Of a stretch of 64,000 nt of DNA, positions 1-11,326 are shown piece after piece (positions within the stretch are counted from its first letter, which is position 1; each line of letters begins with the position of its first letter). The DNA lies in contig NZ_JACCBM010000001.1 of NCBI RefSeq assembly GCF_013409865.1, positions 1,798,001-1,862,000 on the forward strand, given 5' to 3'. The notes under the pieces are model-generated. The model had not been told where the DNA came from. It saw nothing but the letters and a program-made list of their open reading frames with translations, and searched no databases. The position numbers and the translations under genes are program-made. This DNA is from Herbiconiux flava. GTDB lineage: Bacteria; Actinomycetota; Actinomycetes; Actinomycetales; Microbacteriaceae.

Positions 1-1256
1 ACGCAGCGCCCTCCCACTCCGATCGTGCCTCGTTCGCTGAACACCGTCGACGACAACCGCCTGTGAAGGCTGGAGAGGTCGGCGTCGGCAGCGACGACCG
101 CGAGCACGGTGTCCGTCCGGCGCGAGATGAGAGCTGGCACGCGCATGGCGATCAGGTCGTGGCCCAGGGCCGCCCCGATGTCGACACCGTTCGGGGAGGG
201 CTGCTCCCAGGACACGAGCACAGCGCGTTGCAGGCCGCTGAGATCGAAGCCGAGCATCTCGGCGCGAGCACGGGCTTCGACGATGTCGGCACCGAGGACG
301 AGATCGTCGGCGAGATTGCGACCCAAGCGGATCTCGACTGCGGCGACACTGCGCTGGTGTTCGAGCTCGACGGCGATCACCGCACTCGCGTGCTCGACGG
401 CAAATCGATCGTCGTCGCTCCGCTCGTCATCCGGATCGTAGATGCCGATCACGCCGACGAGTTCGCCGTCGGCGCAGACCGCGGTCGAATGCCATCCCGC
501 CCGTGCCGCGGCGTTCGCCGTGCCACTAGTGGTTGCCCGGAGGTCGGGCGGCGCAACGCAGTCGCCGACCCTGACCAGAATGCGTTCCGTGCCGAAGGAG
601 TCCTGGAGCACCACCGATCGTCCCGTGAGCGCGCTCAAGGCCGAGACGACCTGGGTCTCACCGTTTTCGGTACGGGCCGCCGCGGCCAAGGTATCCCGCA
701 CCCTCTGGTACGTGTCGAGCCGCTGGATCGTCGCCGTCAGGGTGCGGTTGGCGCCCTTCTGAGTCTGACCGAGCTGCCGCAATTCGTGAGCCTGGCGGCG
801 TTCCCGGTCGATCAACTCGGCTGTCGCCAGCGCCGCACCGGTCGGCTCCGCCAGCGCGCCGAGCAGGAACATCGCCTCGGGTGACGGTTCGGCTGCCCTG
901 CGGAGCACCAGGGCACCCCTGACCGCACCGGTGCCCCGGAAGAAGAGGGCGTAGCTCCAGCCCCGGCCGTTCTCCAGCACCCCGCTCGTCCCGGCGCGCT
1001 CCTCCACCAGCAGGTCGAGCCGCCGGTCGGCTCTGCCGGAATGGCGGGCGAGACGACCTCCCTGGGCGATGTACGCGGCGGGGACCGCGCATCCGGAGAT
1101 CGCCTTGGCCGAGACGGATGCGAGGCGGAGCGTTCGGCGCGCGGTCGGCCGCTCGAACATCGTCGAACCCACTCTGAAGAGGTCGTACAGGCCCGACCGT
1201 GCCTTGGCATCCAGGTCGGCTTGCGCGACTATCTCTGGGTCGCTCAGTGCGCACAT
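1..1256 (-). CDS. PucR/CdaR-like transcriptional regulator, 3' end outside window
   Basis: The frame is open from an ATG at 1256 down to base 1, so at least 418 codons are present and the C-terminus lies outside the window. A GGAG lies 9 bases before the ATG and an in-frame TAG (1281-1283) sits just upstream, which fixes the start. Residues about 40-190 read like a GAF-type sensor region with a connecting helix. Residues about 190-300 form a second alpha/beta region, and residues about 305-418 resemble the CdaR/PucR GGDEF-like domain (RNLADDLV, then GFDLSGLQRAVLVSW). In this family a C-terminal PucR-type HTH follows, and it would fall beyond the edge. The gene is divergent from dnaK with a 190-base shared gap, so it may control the chaperone operon; that is inference. 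The family call is moderate because the DNA-binding end cannot be seen. Confidence 0.7.
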   Translation of the reverse strand, partial: MCALSDPEIVAQADLDAKARSGLYDLFRVGSTMFERPTARRTLRLASVSAKAISGCAVPAAYIAQGGRLARHSGRADRRLDLLVEERAGTSGVLENGRGWSYALFFRGTGAVRGALVLRRAAEPSPEAMFLLGALAEPTGAALATAELIDRERRQAHELRQLGQTQKGANRTLTATIQRLDTYQRVRDTLAAAARTENGETQVVSALSALTGRSVVLQDSFGTERILVRVGDCVAPPDLRATTSGTANAAARAGWHSTAVCADGELVGVIGIYDPDDERSDDDRFAVEHASAVIAVELEHQRSVAAVEIRLGRNLADDLVLGADIVEARARAEMLGFDLSGLQRAVLVSWEQPSPNGVDIGAALGHDLIAMRVPALISRRTDTVLAVVAADADLSSLHRRLSSTVFSERGTIGVGGRC

Positions 1257-1336
1257 GATGGTGGACTCCGCACCGCCAGGCTAACTGCTTTCGGCTGGGC
1301 CCGACAGAGCGAAGATCGCCGCTTCTTTCGACTCGC

Positions 1337-1356
1337 GAGGCCGATGACACGGCCTC
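1337..1356. promoter_or_regulatory. Inverted repeat in dnaK upstream region
   Basis: Perfect 7-base arms GAGGCCG / CGGCCTC are separated by ATGACA. The repeat lies in the divergent gap between the PucR-like gene and dnaK, about 90 bases before the dnaK start. It could be an operator or a 5' leader hairpin. Neither the HspR HAIR consensus (CTTGAGT-N7-ACTCAAG) nor a CIRCE element is visible in this gap. Confidence 0.4.
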
Positions 1357-1381
1357 CGGGGACGCGCACACTCGGCGTCAG

Positions 1382-1395
1382 CGAGACCAGTCTCG
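1382..1395. promoter_or_regulatory. Palindrome CGAGAC-CA-GTCTCG before dnaK
   Basis: Perfect 6-base arms with a 2-base centre sit 52 bases upstream of the dnaK ATG. The size and position suit a dimeric repressor or activator site. It is the best operator candidate in this gap, possibly for the divergent PucR-like regulator, but the assignment is inference. Confidence 0.4.
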
Positions 1396-1446
1396 ACGGC
1401 TCGAACCGGGCGCATGACCCGTGGGGCCCGACGAAAGGTATGTCTG

Positions 1447-3324
1447 ATGGCCAAGGCAGTGGGCATCGACCTCGGCACCACGAACTCGGTGATCGCGGTT
1501 TGGGAAGGGGGAGAGGCGAAAGTCATCCCCAACGCGGAAGGTGCTCGCACCACTCCATCGGTGGTGGCGTTCACCGACACGGGTGAGCGACTCGTGGGGC
1601 AGCTCGCCCGGCGGCAGGCGATCCTGAATCCGAAAGGAACGATCTCGTCGGCCAAGCGCTTCATCGGGCGGAATTTCGACGAGATCGACGAGGAGGCCAA
1701 GGCGGTCGGCTTCGACATCGCAGCCGGGCCGAACGGCGAGGCGCGATTCACGATCCGTGACAAGCTCCACTCGCCGGAGGAGATCAGCGCGCTCGTGCTG
1801 CGCAAGCTCGTCGACGACGCCGCCAAGTTCCTCGGCGAGAAGGTGACCGAGGCGGTCATCACGGTTCCCGCCTACTTCAACGACGCCCAGCGCACCGCGA
1901 CGAAGGATGCCGGCCGCATCGCCGGCCTCGAAGTGCTCCGCATCATCAACGAGCCGACCGCGGCCGCCCTCGCCTACGGCATGGACAAGAAAGAGCACGA
2001 GACGGTGCTCGTGTTCGACCTCGGCGGCGGCACCTTCGACGTGAGCCTCCTGGATGTCGGTGACGGCGTAGTGGAGGTGCGCTCGACGGCCGGCGACACC
2101 CATCTCGGCGGGGACGACTTCGACCGTCGCGTGGTCGACTACCTCGCCGATGAGTTTCAGAAGCTGGAGGGCATCGACCTCCGCAAGGACCCGCAGGCCC
2201 TCCAGCGCTTGTTCGAGGCGGCCGAGAAGGCCAAGGTCGAGCTCAGCACCGTGAGTCAGACGCAGGTCAGTCTGCCGTTCATCACGGCGGATGCCGACGG
2301 CCCGAAACATCTGACGACGACGCTGAAGCGCGCCACGTTCGAGAACATCACCGCCGACCTCGTGGAGCGCTGCCTCGGCCCGGTGCGGCAGGCGATGGAG
2401 GACGCGAAGGTCACCGCCAACGACATCGACGAGGTGATCCTGGTCGGAGGTTCGACGAGGATTCCAGCGGTGCAGAACCTCGTCAAACGACTCACCGGGG
2501 GCAAGGACCCCAACATGACCGTCAATCCCGATGAGGTGGTGGCCGTCGGTGCCGCGATCCAGGCGGGCGTCTTGAAGGGCGAGGTCAGCGACGTCCTCCT
2601 GCTCGACGTGACACCGCTCTCGCTGGGCGTCGAGACGCGCGGCGGCGTGATGACGAAGATCATCGAGCGCAACACCACTATCCCGGCTCGCCGAAGCGAG
2701 GTGTTCTCCACCGCTCAGGACAGCCAGGACTCGGTCGAGATCGTGGTGCTGCAGGGCGAGCGGGAGCGGGCAGCCGACAACCGGGTGCTCGGACGCTTCA
2801 CCCTGACCGGCATCCGGCCGGCCCCGCGCGGCGAACCCCAGGTCGAAGTCACCTTCGACATCGACGCGGACGGCATCCTGAACGTGAAGGCCCGCGATAA
2901 GGACACCGGTGCCGAGCAGGGCATCACGATTAGCGGCACCACGAATCTCGATCAGTCCGAGATCGAGCGTATGGTCCGGGAGGCCGAGCAGAATCGCGGC
3001 GAGGACCAGCGGCTGCGTGAGGACATCGACGCCCGGAACGAGCTCGACGCCGCCGCGTACCGGGTCGAGCGCACGCTCACCGAGCATGGCGATTCCGTGC
3101 CGCAGCATGAGCGCGCTCGGGCCGAGATGCTGATCGGGCAGGCACGAGACGCCGTCGGCCGCGAGGTCTCGGCGGCTGAAGCGCGCGAGTTGACCAGTGA
3201 GTTGCAGCAGATGGATGCCGCGCTGTCCGTCGCCCGGGCATCCGATGCGCCGTCCTCCGAGAATCACACCGAGGACGATTCCGACGACGACGACGTCGTC
3301 GACGCCGAGTTCGATCGAAGCTGA
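1447..3324 (+). CDS. dnaK: Molecular chaperone DnaK (Hsp70)
   Basis: ATP-dependent cytoplasmic Hsp70, 625 residues, close to the usual 610-640. The start ATG at 1447 follows AAAGG (1434-1438) and gives the classic N-terminus [14 protein letters not shown]. The phosphate-1 motif IDLGTTNS is at 7-14, followed by the second phosphate loop ([10 protein letters not shown]) and the adenosine motif (VGGSTRIP). The interdomain linker and start of the substrate-binding domain ([16 protein letters not shown]) lie near residue 381. The alpha-helical lid runs from about 500, and the tail is very acidic ([16 protein letters not shown]). It heads a run of eight coupled genes with grpE 11 bases downstream. 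Actinobacteria usually carry dnaK-grpE-dnaJ-hspR elsewhere; this operon has cbpA/cbpM/clpB instead, so it may be a second, stress-dedicated copy. The housekeeping locus is not in view. Confidence 0.97.
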   Translation: MAKAVGIDLGTTNSVIAVWEGGEAKVIPNAEGARTTPSVVAFTDTGERLVGQLARRQAILNPKGTISSAKRFIGRNFDEIDEEAKAVGFDIAAGPNGEARFTIRDKLHSPEEISALVLRKLVDDAAKFLGEKVTEAVITVPAYFNDAQRTATKDAGRIAGLEVLRIINEPTAAALAYGMDKKEHETVLVFDLGGGTFDVSLLDVGDGVVEVRSTAGDTHLGGDDFDRRVVDYLADEFQKLEGIDLRKDPQALQRLFEAAEKAKVELSTVSQTQVSLPFITADADGPKHLTTTLKRATFENITADLVERCLGPVRQAMEDAKVTANDIDEVILVGGSTRIPAVQNLVKRLTGGKDPNMTVNPDEVVAVGAAIQAGVLKGEVSDVLLLDVTPLSLGVETRGGVMTKIIERNTTIPARRSEVFSTAQDSQDSVEIVVLQGERERAADNRVLGRFTLTGIRPAPRGEPQVEVTFDIDADGILNVKARDKDTGAEQGITISGTTNLDQSEIERMVREAEQNRGEDQRLREDIDARNELDAAAYRVERTLTEHGDSVPQHERARAEMLIGQARDAVGREVSAAEARELTSELQQMDAALSVARASDAPSSENHTEDDSDDDDVVDAEFDRS

Positions 3325-3335
3325 GAGACCGTGAC

Positions 3336-3851
3336 ATGGCCGACCCGGAGGGCACCGACACCGACGTCGACACCGACGCGGGTGCCGCGTCAGCCCCGCC
3401 CGTCGCGCCCGACGATCCGGACCTTCGTCTCGCCGATCTCGAGGACCGCTGGCGCCGTGCGGTCGCCGACCTCGACAACCTGAGAAAGCGGGCGGCTCGG
3501 GAGATCGAATTCGTCCGCGACTCCGAGCGTGCCCAGGCCGCATCCGTCTTCCTCCCCGTCGTCGACGGGCTCGAGGATGCGGTCACCTACGCCCGAGGGC
3601 AGAGCGCCGGCCTGGCCGAAGGCATGCAGGCGATCCGGGAACAGGCCGTCGCCGCGCTCGAGCGCCTCGGTTACCCCCGCATCGACGGGGTCGGGGTGCC
3701 CTTCGACCCGCGCATCCACGAGGTCGTGTCGGTGGTCGGCCGGGGCGACCGGCCGCCGCGAACGGTCGTGGACGTCGCCCGGCTCGGGTTCGGAACCCCG
3801 GATCGGCTGCTGCGGGCCGCCGAAGTCGTCGTCACCTCAGCCGAGGAGTGA
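3336..3851 (+). CDS. grpE: Nucleotide exchange factor GrpE
   Basis: GrpE releases ADP from DnaK and so times substrate release. The 171-residue protein is short for actinobacterial GrpE. It has an acidic, low-complexity N-terminus (repeated TDTDVDTDA), then the long helix that dimerises ([22 protein letters not shown], about 32-53) and the C-terminal beta-wing ([21 protein letters not shown], near 111-131). The DNLRKR and FDPxxHE signatures are both present. It starts 11 bases after dnaK and ends 4 bases before the cbpA start, so the three are almost certainly co-translated. Confidence 0.95.
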   Translation: MADPEGTDTDVDTDAGAASAPPVAPDDPDLRLADLEDRWRRAVADLDNLRKRAAREIEFVRDSERAQAASVFLPVVDGLEDAVTYARGQSAGLAEGMQAIREQAVAALERLGYPRIDGVGVPFDPRIHEVVSVVGRGDRPPRTVVDVARLGFGTPDRLLRAAEVVVTSAEE

Positions 3852-3855
3852 CATC

Positions 3856-4803
3856 GTGGCGGCCGACGACTACTACCGACTGCTCGGCGTCTCGCGATCG
3901 GCCGACGCCAAGGAGATCCAGCGCGCCTACCGCAAACTGGCCCGCAGGTACCACCCCGACGTCAACAAGGAGACCGGAGCGGAAGACCGGTTCAAGGAGA
4001 TCAGCGAGGCCTACCACGTGCTGGCCGATCCCGATTCGCGGGCGCAGTACGACCGGTTCGGGCCGGACTTCCGTCAGTACGCCGCGGGAGCCGAGCGCGA
4101 GCACGCCTCGCAGACGCGGGCCGGCGCGGCGGGGGGCGGCGGCCGAACCCGAGCGCGCCCCGGGCCTTCGGGATACACCTGGTCGAGCGCTCAAGGCGGC
4201 GCCGGGCCGGGCAGCGCCTCCGTCGACTGGGGAGACCTCTTCGGCGACGTCTTCGGCTCGATGCGGGGAATGGACAACGAAGCCACCCTCGAGCTCACCG
4301 TCGAGGAGGCCTTCCGCGGGGGTGCCCGAACGGTCGTCGTCTCGGGCCCCGACGGCGGCCGCCAGACCTTCGACATCCAGATCCCGGCGGGCGTCCTCGA
4401 CGGCCAACGGATGCGCGTGACCGGCGGCGGGGGCGCGGGCCGGGACGACGGCGGGGCCGGCGACCTCGTCGTCACGTTCCGCGTGCGGCCCGACCGTCAT
4501 CTGCGGCTCGACGGGAAGAACATCGAGATGGACCTGCCGATCTCGCCCTGGGAGGCCGCGCTCGGGACGAGCGTCTCGACCCGGGCTCCCGGCGGCCCGA
4601 TCACCGTGCGGGTTCCGCCCGGCTCGTCCAGCGGCCGCCGCCTGAGGCTGAAGGGTCAGGGCATGCCGCAGTCCGGCGGGAAGCCGGGCGACCTCTTCGC
4701 GAAGGTGAAGATCATGGTCCCGCCGCACCTCACCGACCGTGAACGCGAGCTCTTCGAGACGCTCGGGCACGAGTCCGCCTACGATCCGAGGGCCGCATCA
4801 TGA
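3856..4803 (+). CDS. cbpA: J-domain co-chaperone, CbpA/DnaJ type B (no zinc finger)
   Basis: Hsp40 co-chaperone that delivers substrate to DnaK and stimulates its ATPase. The start is GTG 3856 ([12 protein letters not shown]), 4 bases after the grpE stop; reading further upstream would run into grpE. The J domain spans about 4-67, with the catalytic HPD at 33-35. A Gly-rich linker (about 85-135) is followed by two beta-rich substrate-binding domains (about 140-305). The four CxxCxGxG zinc motifs of DnaJ are absent, so this is a CbpA-type protein of 315 residues. Its direct overlap with a CbpM-like gene supports CbpA over DnaJ. Confidence 0.92.
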   Translation: MAADDYYRLLGVSRSADAKEIQRAYRKLARRYHPDVNKETGAEDRFKEISEAYHVLADPDSRAQYDRFGPDFRQYAAGAEREHASQTRAGAAGGGGRTRARPGPSGYTWSSAQGGAGPGSASVDWGDLFGDVFGSMRGMDNEATLELTVEEAFRGGARTVVVSGPDGGRQTFDIQIPAGVLDGQRMRVTGGGGAGRDDGGAGDLVVTFRVRPDRHLRLDGKNIEMDLPISPWEAALGTSVSTRAPGGPITVRVPPGSSSGRRLRLKGQGMPQSGGKPGDLFAKVKIMVPPHLTDRERELFETLGHESAYDPRAAS

Positions 4804-5107
4804 GCTCTCCGCTGCTTCCGGCGCTCCCACCCCGCCTCGACATCGGGATGGTCGCTGCCGCCTCCGGCACCCACCCCGAACTCGTCGCCCGGTTCGTCGA
4901 GCTCGGCCTCGTCCCGGCGCACCGGGACGGCGCGGGGCGGTTGTGGTTCGACCCGACCGCACCCGGACTGGTGCGGCGGATCGTGCGGCTGCACGCCGAC
5001 CTGTCGCTCAACTATACCGCCGTCGCCCTCGTCATCGACCTGCTCGCCCGCATCGATGTGCTCGAGAGCTGGCGCCGGGTGATCCGTTCCGGAAAGGGGA
5101 CTCCACC

Positions 5108-5117
<10 letters not shown>
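4800..5117 (+). CDS. cbpM: Chaperone modulator CbpM (MerR-like fold)
   Basis: A 105-residue protein whose ATG overlaps the cbpA stop (ATGA, 4800-4803). Residues about 14-45 resemble a winged-helix MerR-like unit ([23 protein letters not shown]). Residues 46-95 carry the CbpM hallmark pattern ([41 protein letters not shown], read as separate short blocks). CbpM binds the J domain of CbpA and blocks its contact with DnaK. HspR, which takes this operon position in many actinobacteria, shares the fold, so a DNA-binding role cannot be excluded, but the helix pattern fits CbpM better. Its last codons overlap the clpB start by 10 bases. Confidence 0.85.
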
Positions 5118-7746
<2,629 letters not shown>

Positions 7747-7750
<4 letters not shown>

Positions 7751-8199
7751 CGACCACGACGGCCACTATCATCCGGTGCCCGAACTGCCAGCACAAGAAC
7801 CGCGTGCTCACGGCCGGCGCGGGGCGGCCGCGCTGCGGAAACTGCCATGAGCCCCTTCCCTGGATCGTCGATGCTCTCGACGACACCTTCGCCGAGGTCG
7901 CGGAGAAGGCCGATCCGCCGGTGATCGTCGACATGTGGGCGACCTGGTGTGGGCCGTGCCGCGTGGTCAGCCCCATCCTGGAGCAGCTGGCCACCGAGCG
8001 AGCGGGCGAGCTGAAGCTCGTGAAGGTGGATGTCGATCGCGCGCCCGGTCTGTCGTCGCGGTTCGGCATCCAGGCCGTCCCGACACTGCTCGTGCTGCAC
8101 GGAGGCGAGGTCATAGCCCGGCAGGCCGGCGCCGCGCCGGTCGGCGTGCTGCGCCGCTGGTTCGACGAGGCGATGGCGAAAGAAAGAGAAGTCTCATGA
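7747..8199 (+). CDS. trxC: Thioredoxin with N-terminal zinc ribbon (TrxC-like)
   Basis: Cytosolic thiol-disulfide oxidoreductase of 150 residues. Cys11/Cys14 and Cys30/Cys33 form a zinc ribbon like that of E. coli thioredoxin 2. The thioredoxin fold follows with the active site W67-C-G-P-C71 and the cis-proline segment (QAVPTLLVL). In TrxC the zinc ribbon tunes redox potential and responds to oxidants. It is coupled to clpB by a 4-base overlap and to the zinc-finger gene by another, so it is made in step with the chaperones. A role in reducing stress-oxidised client proteins, or as electron partner for the fusion oxidoreductase two genes on, is inference. Confidence 0.93.
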
Positions 8200-8459
8200 C
8201 CGTCCGCCCCGATCCCCACCTCGCCTTCGTCCGGCCGGTGTCTCCCCGCACTCCCGGCGCCTGCGAGGACTGTGTGGCCCTCGGCACGCCGTGGGTGCAT
8301 CTGCGGCTGTGTCTGACCTGCGGCAAGGTCGGATGCTGCGACTCGTCGCCGATGAGGCATGCGCGAGCGCACGCACGGCACGACGGGCATCCCATCGTGC
8401 GCTCCCTCGAGCCGGGGGAGACCTGGCGCTGGTGCTACATCGACGAGGACTTCGCCTGA
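8196..8459 (+). CDS. Small UBP-type zinc finger protein
   Basis: An 87-residue stand-alone zf-UBP domain. The ligand set is visible: C23xxC26, C39xxC42, C47, and His residues 55, 59, 62 and 65 in an MRHARAHARHDGHP segment, matching the Cys/His spacing of UBP fingers. In eukaryotes these domains bind the free C-terminal diglycine of ubiquitin. Bacterial versions have no established ligand known to me. The start ATG 8196 overlaps the thioredoxin stop, and its own stop overlaps the next start by one base (TGATG). A peptide C-terminus sensor for damaged proteins would suit the chaperone context but is a hypothesis. Confidence 0.88.
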   Translation: MTVRPDPHLAFVRPVSPRTPGACEDCVALGTPWVHLRLCLTCGKVGCCDSSPMRHARAHARHDGHPIVRSLEPGETWRWCYIDEDFA

Positions 8460-10105
8460 TGCCGGGCCTCGGATCGGGGAGGGTCGTCGTGGAGACGCCG
8501 GACACGCTCGGGGCGTACCCCCGGCTCACGCCTGTGCAGCTGGAGGTTCTGAGGGGGGTGGGATCGCCCGTGCCCGTCTCCGAAGGGCAGGTGCTCATGC
8601 GGGCGGGCGAGGTGCCCGTCTCGTTCTTCGTGGTGCTCGAGGGGCTGCTCGAGGTCTCCGACGGCGAGCAGGTCGGCATCCACGGCCCCGGCCGTTTCGT
8701 GGGCGACATCGGGTTGCTGGAAGGGCAGCCGACCTTCAGCACCACCACCGCGGTGGTCGACGGCGTCGCGCTCGCGGTGCCGATCGAGGAGCTGACGAGG
8801 ATCGTGACCGGCGATCCGCTGCTCGGCGACGTCATCCTGCGCGCCTACCTGATCCGGCGTTCGATGGCGATCGGTTTCGGGGCCGGGCTGCGCGTGATCG
8901 GATCGCCGTTCTCGCCCGACACCCGCCGGCTGCTCGACTTCGCCGCGCGAAACCGGGTTCCGCACCGGTTGCTCGACCTGGAACACGACCCGGGCGCCGA
9001 GGCGATCCTGCGGCGGCTGGGACTCGGCGCCTCCGAGGTGCCGTTAGTGATCGTCGGCGGATCGCGGATCCTCCGGAACCCCTCCGTCGTGCAGGTCGCA
9101 CAGGCGCTCGGCGTGCGGAGCACCCTCCCTCCGGCGAGCAGCGACGTGCTCGTCGTCGGTGCGGGGCCCGCGGGTCTCGCCGCGGCGGTCTACGCCGCCT
9201 CGGACGGACTGTCCGTTCTGCTCACCGACGCCGTCGCGACCGGAGGGCAGGCGGCGCTGTCGGCGCGGATCGAGAACTACCTCGGATTCCCCTCCGGCAT
9301 CTCCGGCGCGGAACTCGCGGAGCGTGGCACCCTCCAGGTCGCGAAGTTCGGCGCCACCCTGGTCACGCCCTCCGTCGCCGAAAGCCTCGTCGTCGACGAA
9401 GGCGCGCTGGTGGTGCGTTTTTCAGACGGAACGAGCGTCACTCCACGGGCGGTGGTGGTCGCATCCGGGATGAGCTACAACCGCCTCGCGGTGACGGGCC
9501 TCGACCGCTTCGAGTACACGAGCGTCTACTACGCCGCCACGGTCAACGAGGCGCGTCAGTGCGGCGCGGAGCCGGTCGTCGTGGTCGGGGGCGGCAACTC
9601 GGCCGGGCAGGCCGCCGTCTTCCTCGCCGGCACCGCGTCGCACGTGAACCTGGTCGTGCGCGGGGCGGATCTCGCGGCGAGCATGTCGCGCTACTTGATC
9701 GTGCAGGTGGAGGAGCATCCCCGCATCACGGTGCATCGGCAGACGGTGGTGGTGGAGGCGAACGGCCGAGCCGAACTCGAGTCGGTCGTCGTCGAGCACG
9801 TGCCCTCGGGTGCGCGAACTGAGATCCTCACGACGAATCTCTTCGTCTTCATCGGGGCGTCGCCGGCCACCTCGTGGCTCGGCCCGGACGTCGCTCGAGA
9901 CGAGCGCGGCTACCTGATCACGGGGAGCGGCACGACACCGTCCGGCGCGAGCAGGCCCGCCCTCGAGACATCGGTTGCGGGTGTCTTCGCCATCGGCGAC
10001 GTCCGCAGCCAGTCGGTCAAGCGGATATCGGCGGCGATCGGCGAAGGAGCGAGCGTCGTGCGGATGGTCCACGATCACATTGCGACCGGCGGCAGCCGAT
10101 CGTGA
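8459..10105 (+). CDS. cNMP-binding / thioredoxin-like / thioredoxin-reductase-like fusion oxidoreductase
   Basis: A 548-residue three-domain protein. Residues about 20-125 look like a cyclic-nucleotide-binding barrel (FFVVLEGLLEV, GRFVGDIGLLEGQ). Residues about 145-220 resemble a thioredoxin/glutaredoxin fold but have no CxxC. From 228 on it is a pyridine nucleotide-disulfide oxidoreductase: FAD loop GAGPAG at 234-239, the ATGGQ and ENYLGFP segments, a NADPH loop (VVGGGNSAGQAA), and the C-terminal FAD motif GVFAIGDVR. The CxxC redox pair of thioredoxin reductase (usually CATCDG) is replaced by a segment reading SVYYAATVNEARQC, so electron transfer to thioredoxin by the usual route is not possible. 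FAD and NADPH binding should be intact. It is the last tightly coupled gene of the chaperone operon. Confidence 0.88.
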   Translation: MPGLGSGRVVVETPDTLGAYPRLTPVQLEVLRGVGSPVPVSEGQVLMRAGEVPVSFFVVLEGLLEVSDGEQVGIHGPGRFVGDIGLLEGQPTFSTTTAVVDGVALAVPIEELTRIVTGDPLLGDVILRAYLIRRSMAIGFGAGLRVIGSPFSPDTRRLLDFAARNRVPHRLLDLEHDPGAEAILRRLGLGASEVPLVIVGGSRILRNPSVVQVAQALGVRSTLPPASSDVLVVGAGPAGLAAAVYAASDGLSVLLTDAVATGGQAALSARIENYLGFPSGISGAELAERGTLQVAKFGATLVTPSVAESLVVDEGALVVRFSDGTSVTPRAVVVASGMSYNRLAVTGLDRFEYTSVYYAATVNEARQCGAEPVVVVGGGNSAGQAAVFLAGTASHVNLVVRGADLAASMSRYLIVQVEEHPRITVHRQTVVVEANGRAELESVVVEHVPSGARTEILTTNLFVFIGASPATSWLGPDVARDERGYLITGSGTTPSGASRPALETSVAGVFAIGDVRSQSVKRISAAIGEGASVVRMVHDHIATGGSRS

Positions 10106-10163
10106 GCGGCCGTGTGCCGACCGACTCCACGAGCACACACCACCAGAAGGGAAAGGGATCGTC

Positions 10164-10739
10164 ATGTCACGCATCACCATCATCGGCAAGGGCTCCATGG
10201 GCGACGCCATCGGGGGTGTGTTCGCCGCGGGAGGCAGCGATGTCGCCTACGTCACGCATGGCCAGACCGAGGCGACCATCTCGGGCGACATCGTTGTGCT
10301 CGCGGTTCCCCATCCCGAGGTCGACGGCATCCTGACCGCCTTCGGTGCGCAACTCGAAGGCAAGACGGTCGTCGACATCACCAACCCGCTCGACTTCTCG
10401 ACCTTCGACTCGCTCGTGGTGCCCGCCGACGCGTCCGCCGCATCCCACATCCAGGCGGAGCTCCTCGAGAGCCGCGTGCTCAAGGCGTTCAACACCACCT
10501 TCGCCGCCACCCTCGTGCACAGGCAGCTGGGCGGTGTGCCGACCACCGTGCTCGTGGCGGGCGACGACGCCGACGCCAAGGCCGCGCTGATCGAGGCGAT
10601 CACGGCCGGCGGCGTCTCGGCGCTCGACGCGGGGGCCCTGAGCCGCGCGCGCGAACTCGAGGCGATCGGGTTTCTGCAGCTCACGCTCGCGGTGAGCGAG
10701 AAGATCGGGTGGAACGGCGGCTTCGCCGTGATCCGCTGA
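10164..10739 (+). CDS. F420-type NADP oxidoreductase, coenzyme-binding domain protein
   Basis: A 191-residue Rossmann protein. The N-terminal dinucleotide motif IIGKGSMGDAIGGVF is followed by the VLAVPHPEVDGI and VVDITNPLDF segments typical of NADPH:F420 reductases (F420_oxidored family). The ATG at 10164 is preceded by GGGAAAGGG. It lies 58 bases after the fusion oxidoreductase with no terminator visible, so it is probably the ninth gene of the stress operon. Many homologues act on other substrates, so a true F420 role is unproven. A second, longer member of the family is at 16386-17054. Confidence 0.8.
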   Translation: MSRITIIGKGSMGDAIGGVFAAGGSDVAYVTHGQTEATISGDIVVLAVPHPEVDGILTAFGAQLEGKTVVDITNPLDFSTFDSLVVPADASAASHIQAELLESRVLKAFNTTFAATLVHRQLGGVPTTVLVAGDDADAKAALIEAITAGGVSALDAGALSRARELEAIGFLQLTLAVSEKIGWNGGFAVIR

Positions 10740-10772
10740 CGAGACACGCGCGGAGGCGGTGACAGTAGGCGG

Positions 10773-11276
10773 TCAGTCGCCCGTGGTGCCGTCGGCCAGC
10801 TCGCGGAGGATGTCGAGGTGGCCGTTGTGGCGGGCGTTCTCCTCGATGAGGTGCAGGATCACCCAGCGGAGCGTCGGATGCTCGCCCGAGCGGAACGATG
10901 TCTGCGACCGGTCGTCGAGCTGCAGGCCGGCGATGATCGCGTCGGTCGCGACTGCCTGGGCGCGGTAGCCGTCGATCACGGTCTGCAGCGGCAGGGTGGC
11001 GCCGTCGATGAACTCCTGGTCGGGGGACTCGTCTGTCCAGGGGCCGAGGTCGGGGCCGCCGACGAAGCGGTTCTCGATCCAGGAGTGCTCGACCCAGCGC
11101 AGGTGGTTGAGCACGCCGCCGACGCTCATCAGCGGTGACGTGGCGAGCGGGGCGGCTGCGGCCTGTGCATCCGTCAGACCCGTCGACTTCTCGATGGCGG
11201 TGTCGCGGGTGTACTGCAGCATCGTGAGCAGGGTCGATCGTTCGTCCCAGGCTTCGGGGTGGTCGGTGCGTTCCAT
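10773..11276 (-). CDS. DinB/DUF664 family protein (mycothiol-transferase-like)
   Basis: A 167-residue four-helix DinB-type protein. The N-terminal helix (LLTMLQYTRDTAIEK) is followed by GVLNHLRWVEHSWIENRFVGG and the late EENARHNGHLDILREL. The His residues in those three blocks (LNHLRWVEH, RHNGHLD) match the nickel/zinc triad of the DUF664 subfamily, which includes mycothiol-dependent S-transferases in actinobacteria. It converges on the stress operon and is followed, 50 bases upstream on the same strand, by a TetR gene, so the two may be co-transcribed. The substrate is unknown. Confidence 0.85.
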   Translation of the reverse strand: MERTDHPEAWDERSTLLTMLQYTRDTAIEKSTGLTDAQAAAAPLATSPLMSVGGVLNHLRWVEHSWIENRFVGGPDLGPWTDESPDQEFIDGATLPLQTVIDGYRAQAVATDAIIAGLQLDDRSQTSFRSGEHPTLRWVILHLIEENARHNGHLDILRELADGTTGD

Positions 11277-11326
11277 GCATCGAGTATCACCGAGCGAGCC
11301 CGCGAGCGCACTCGTCGGGACTGCTT

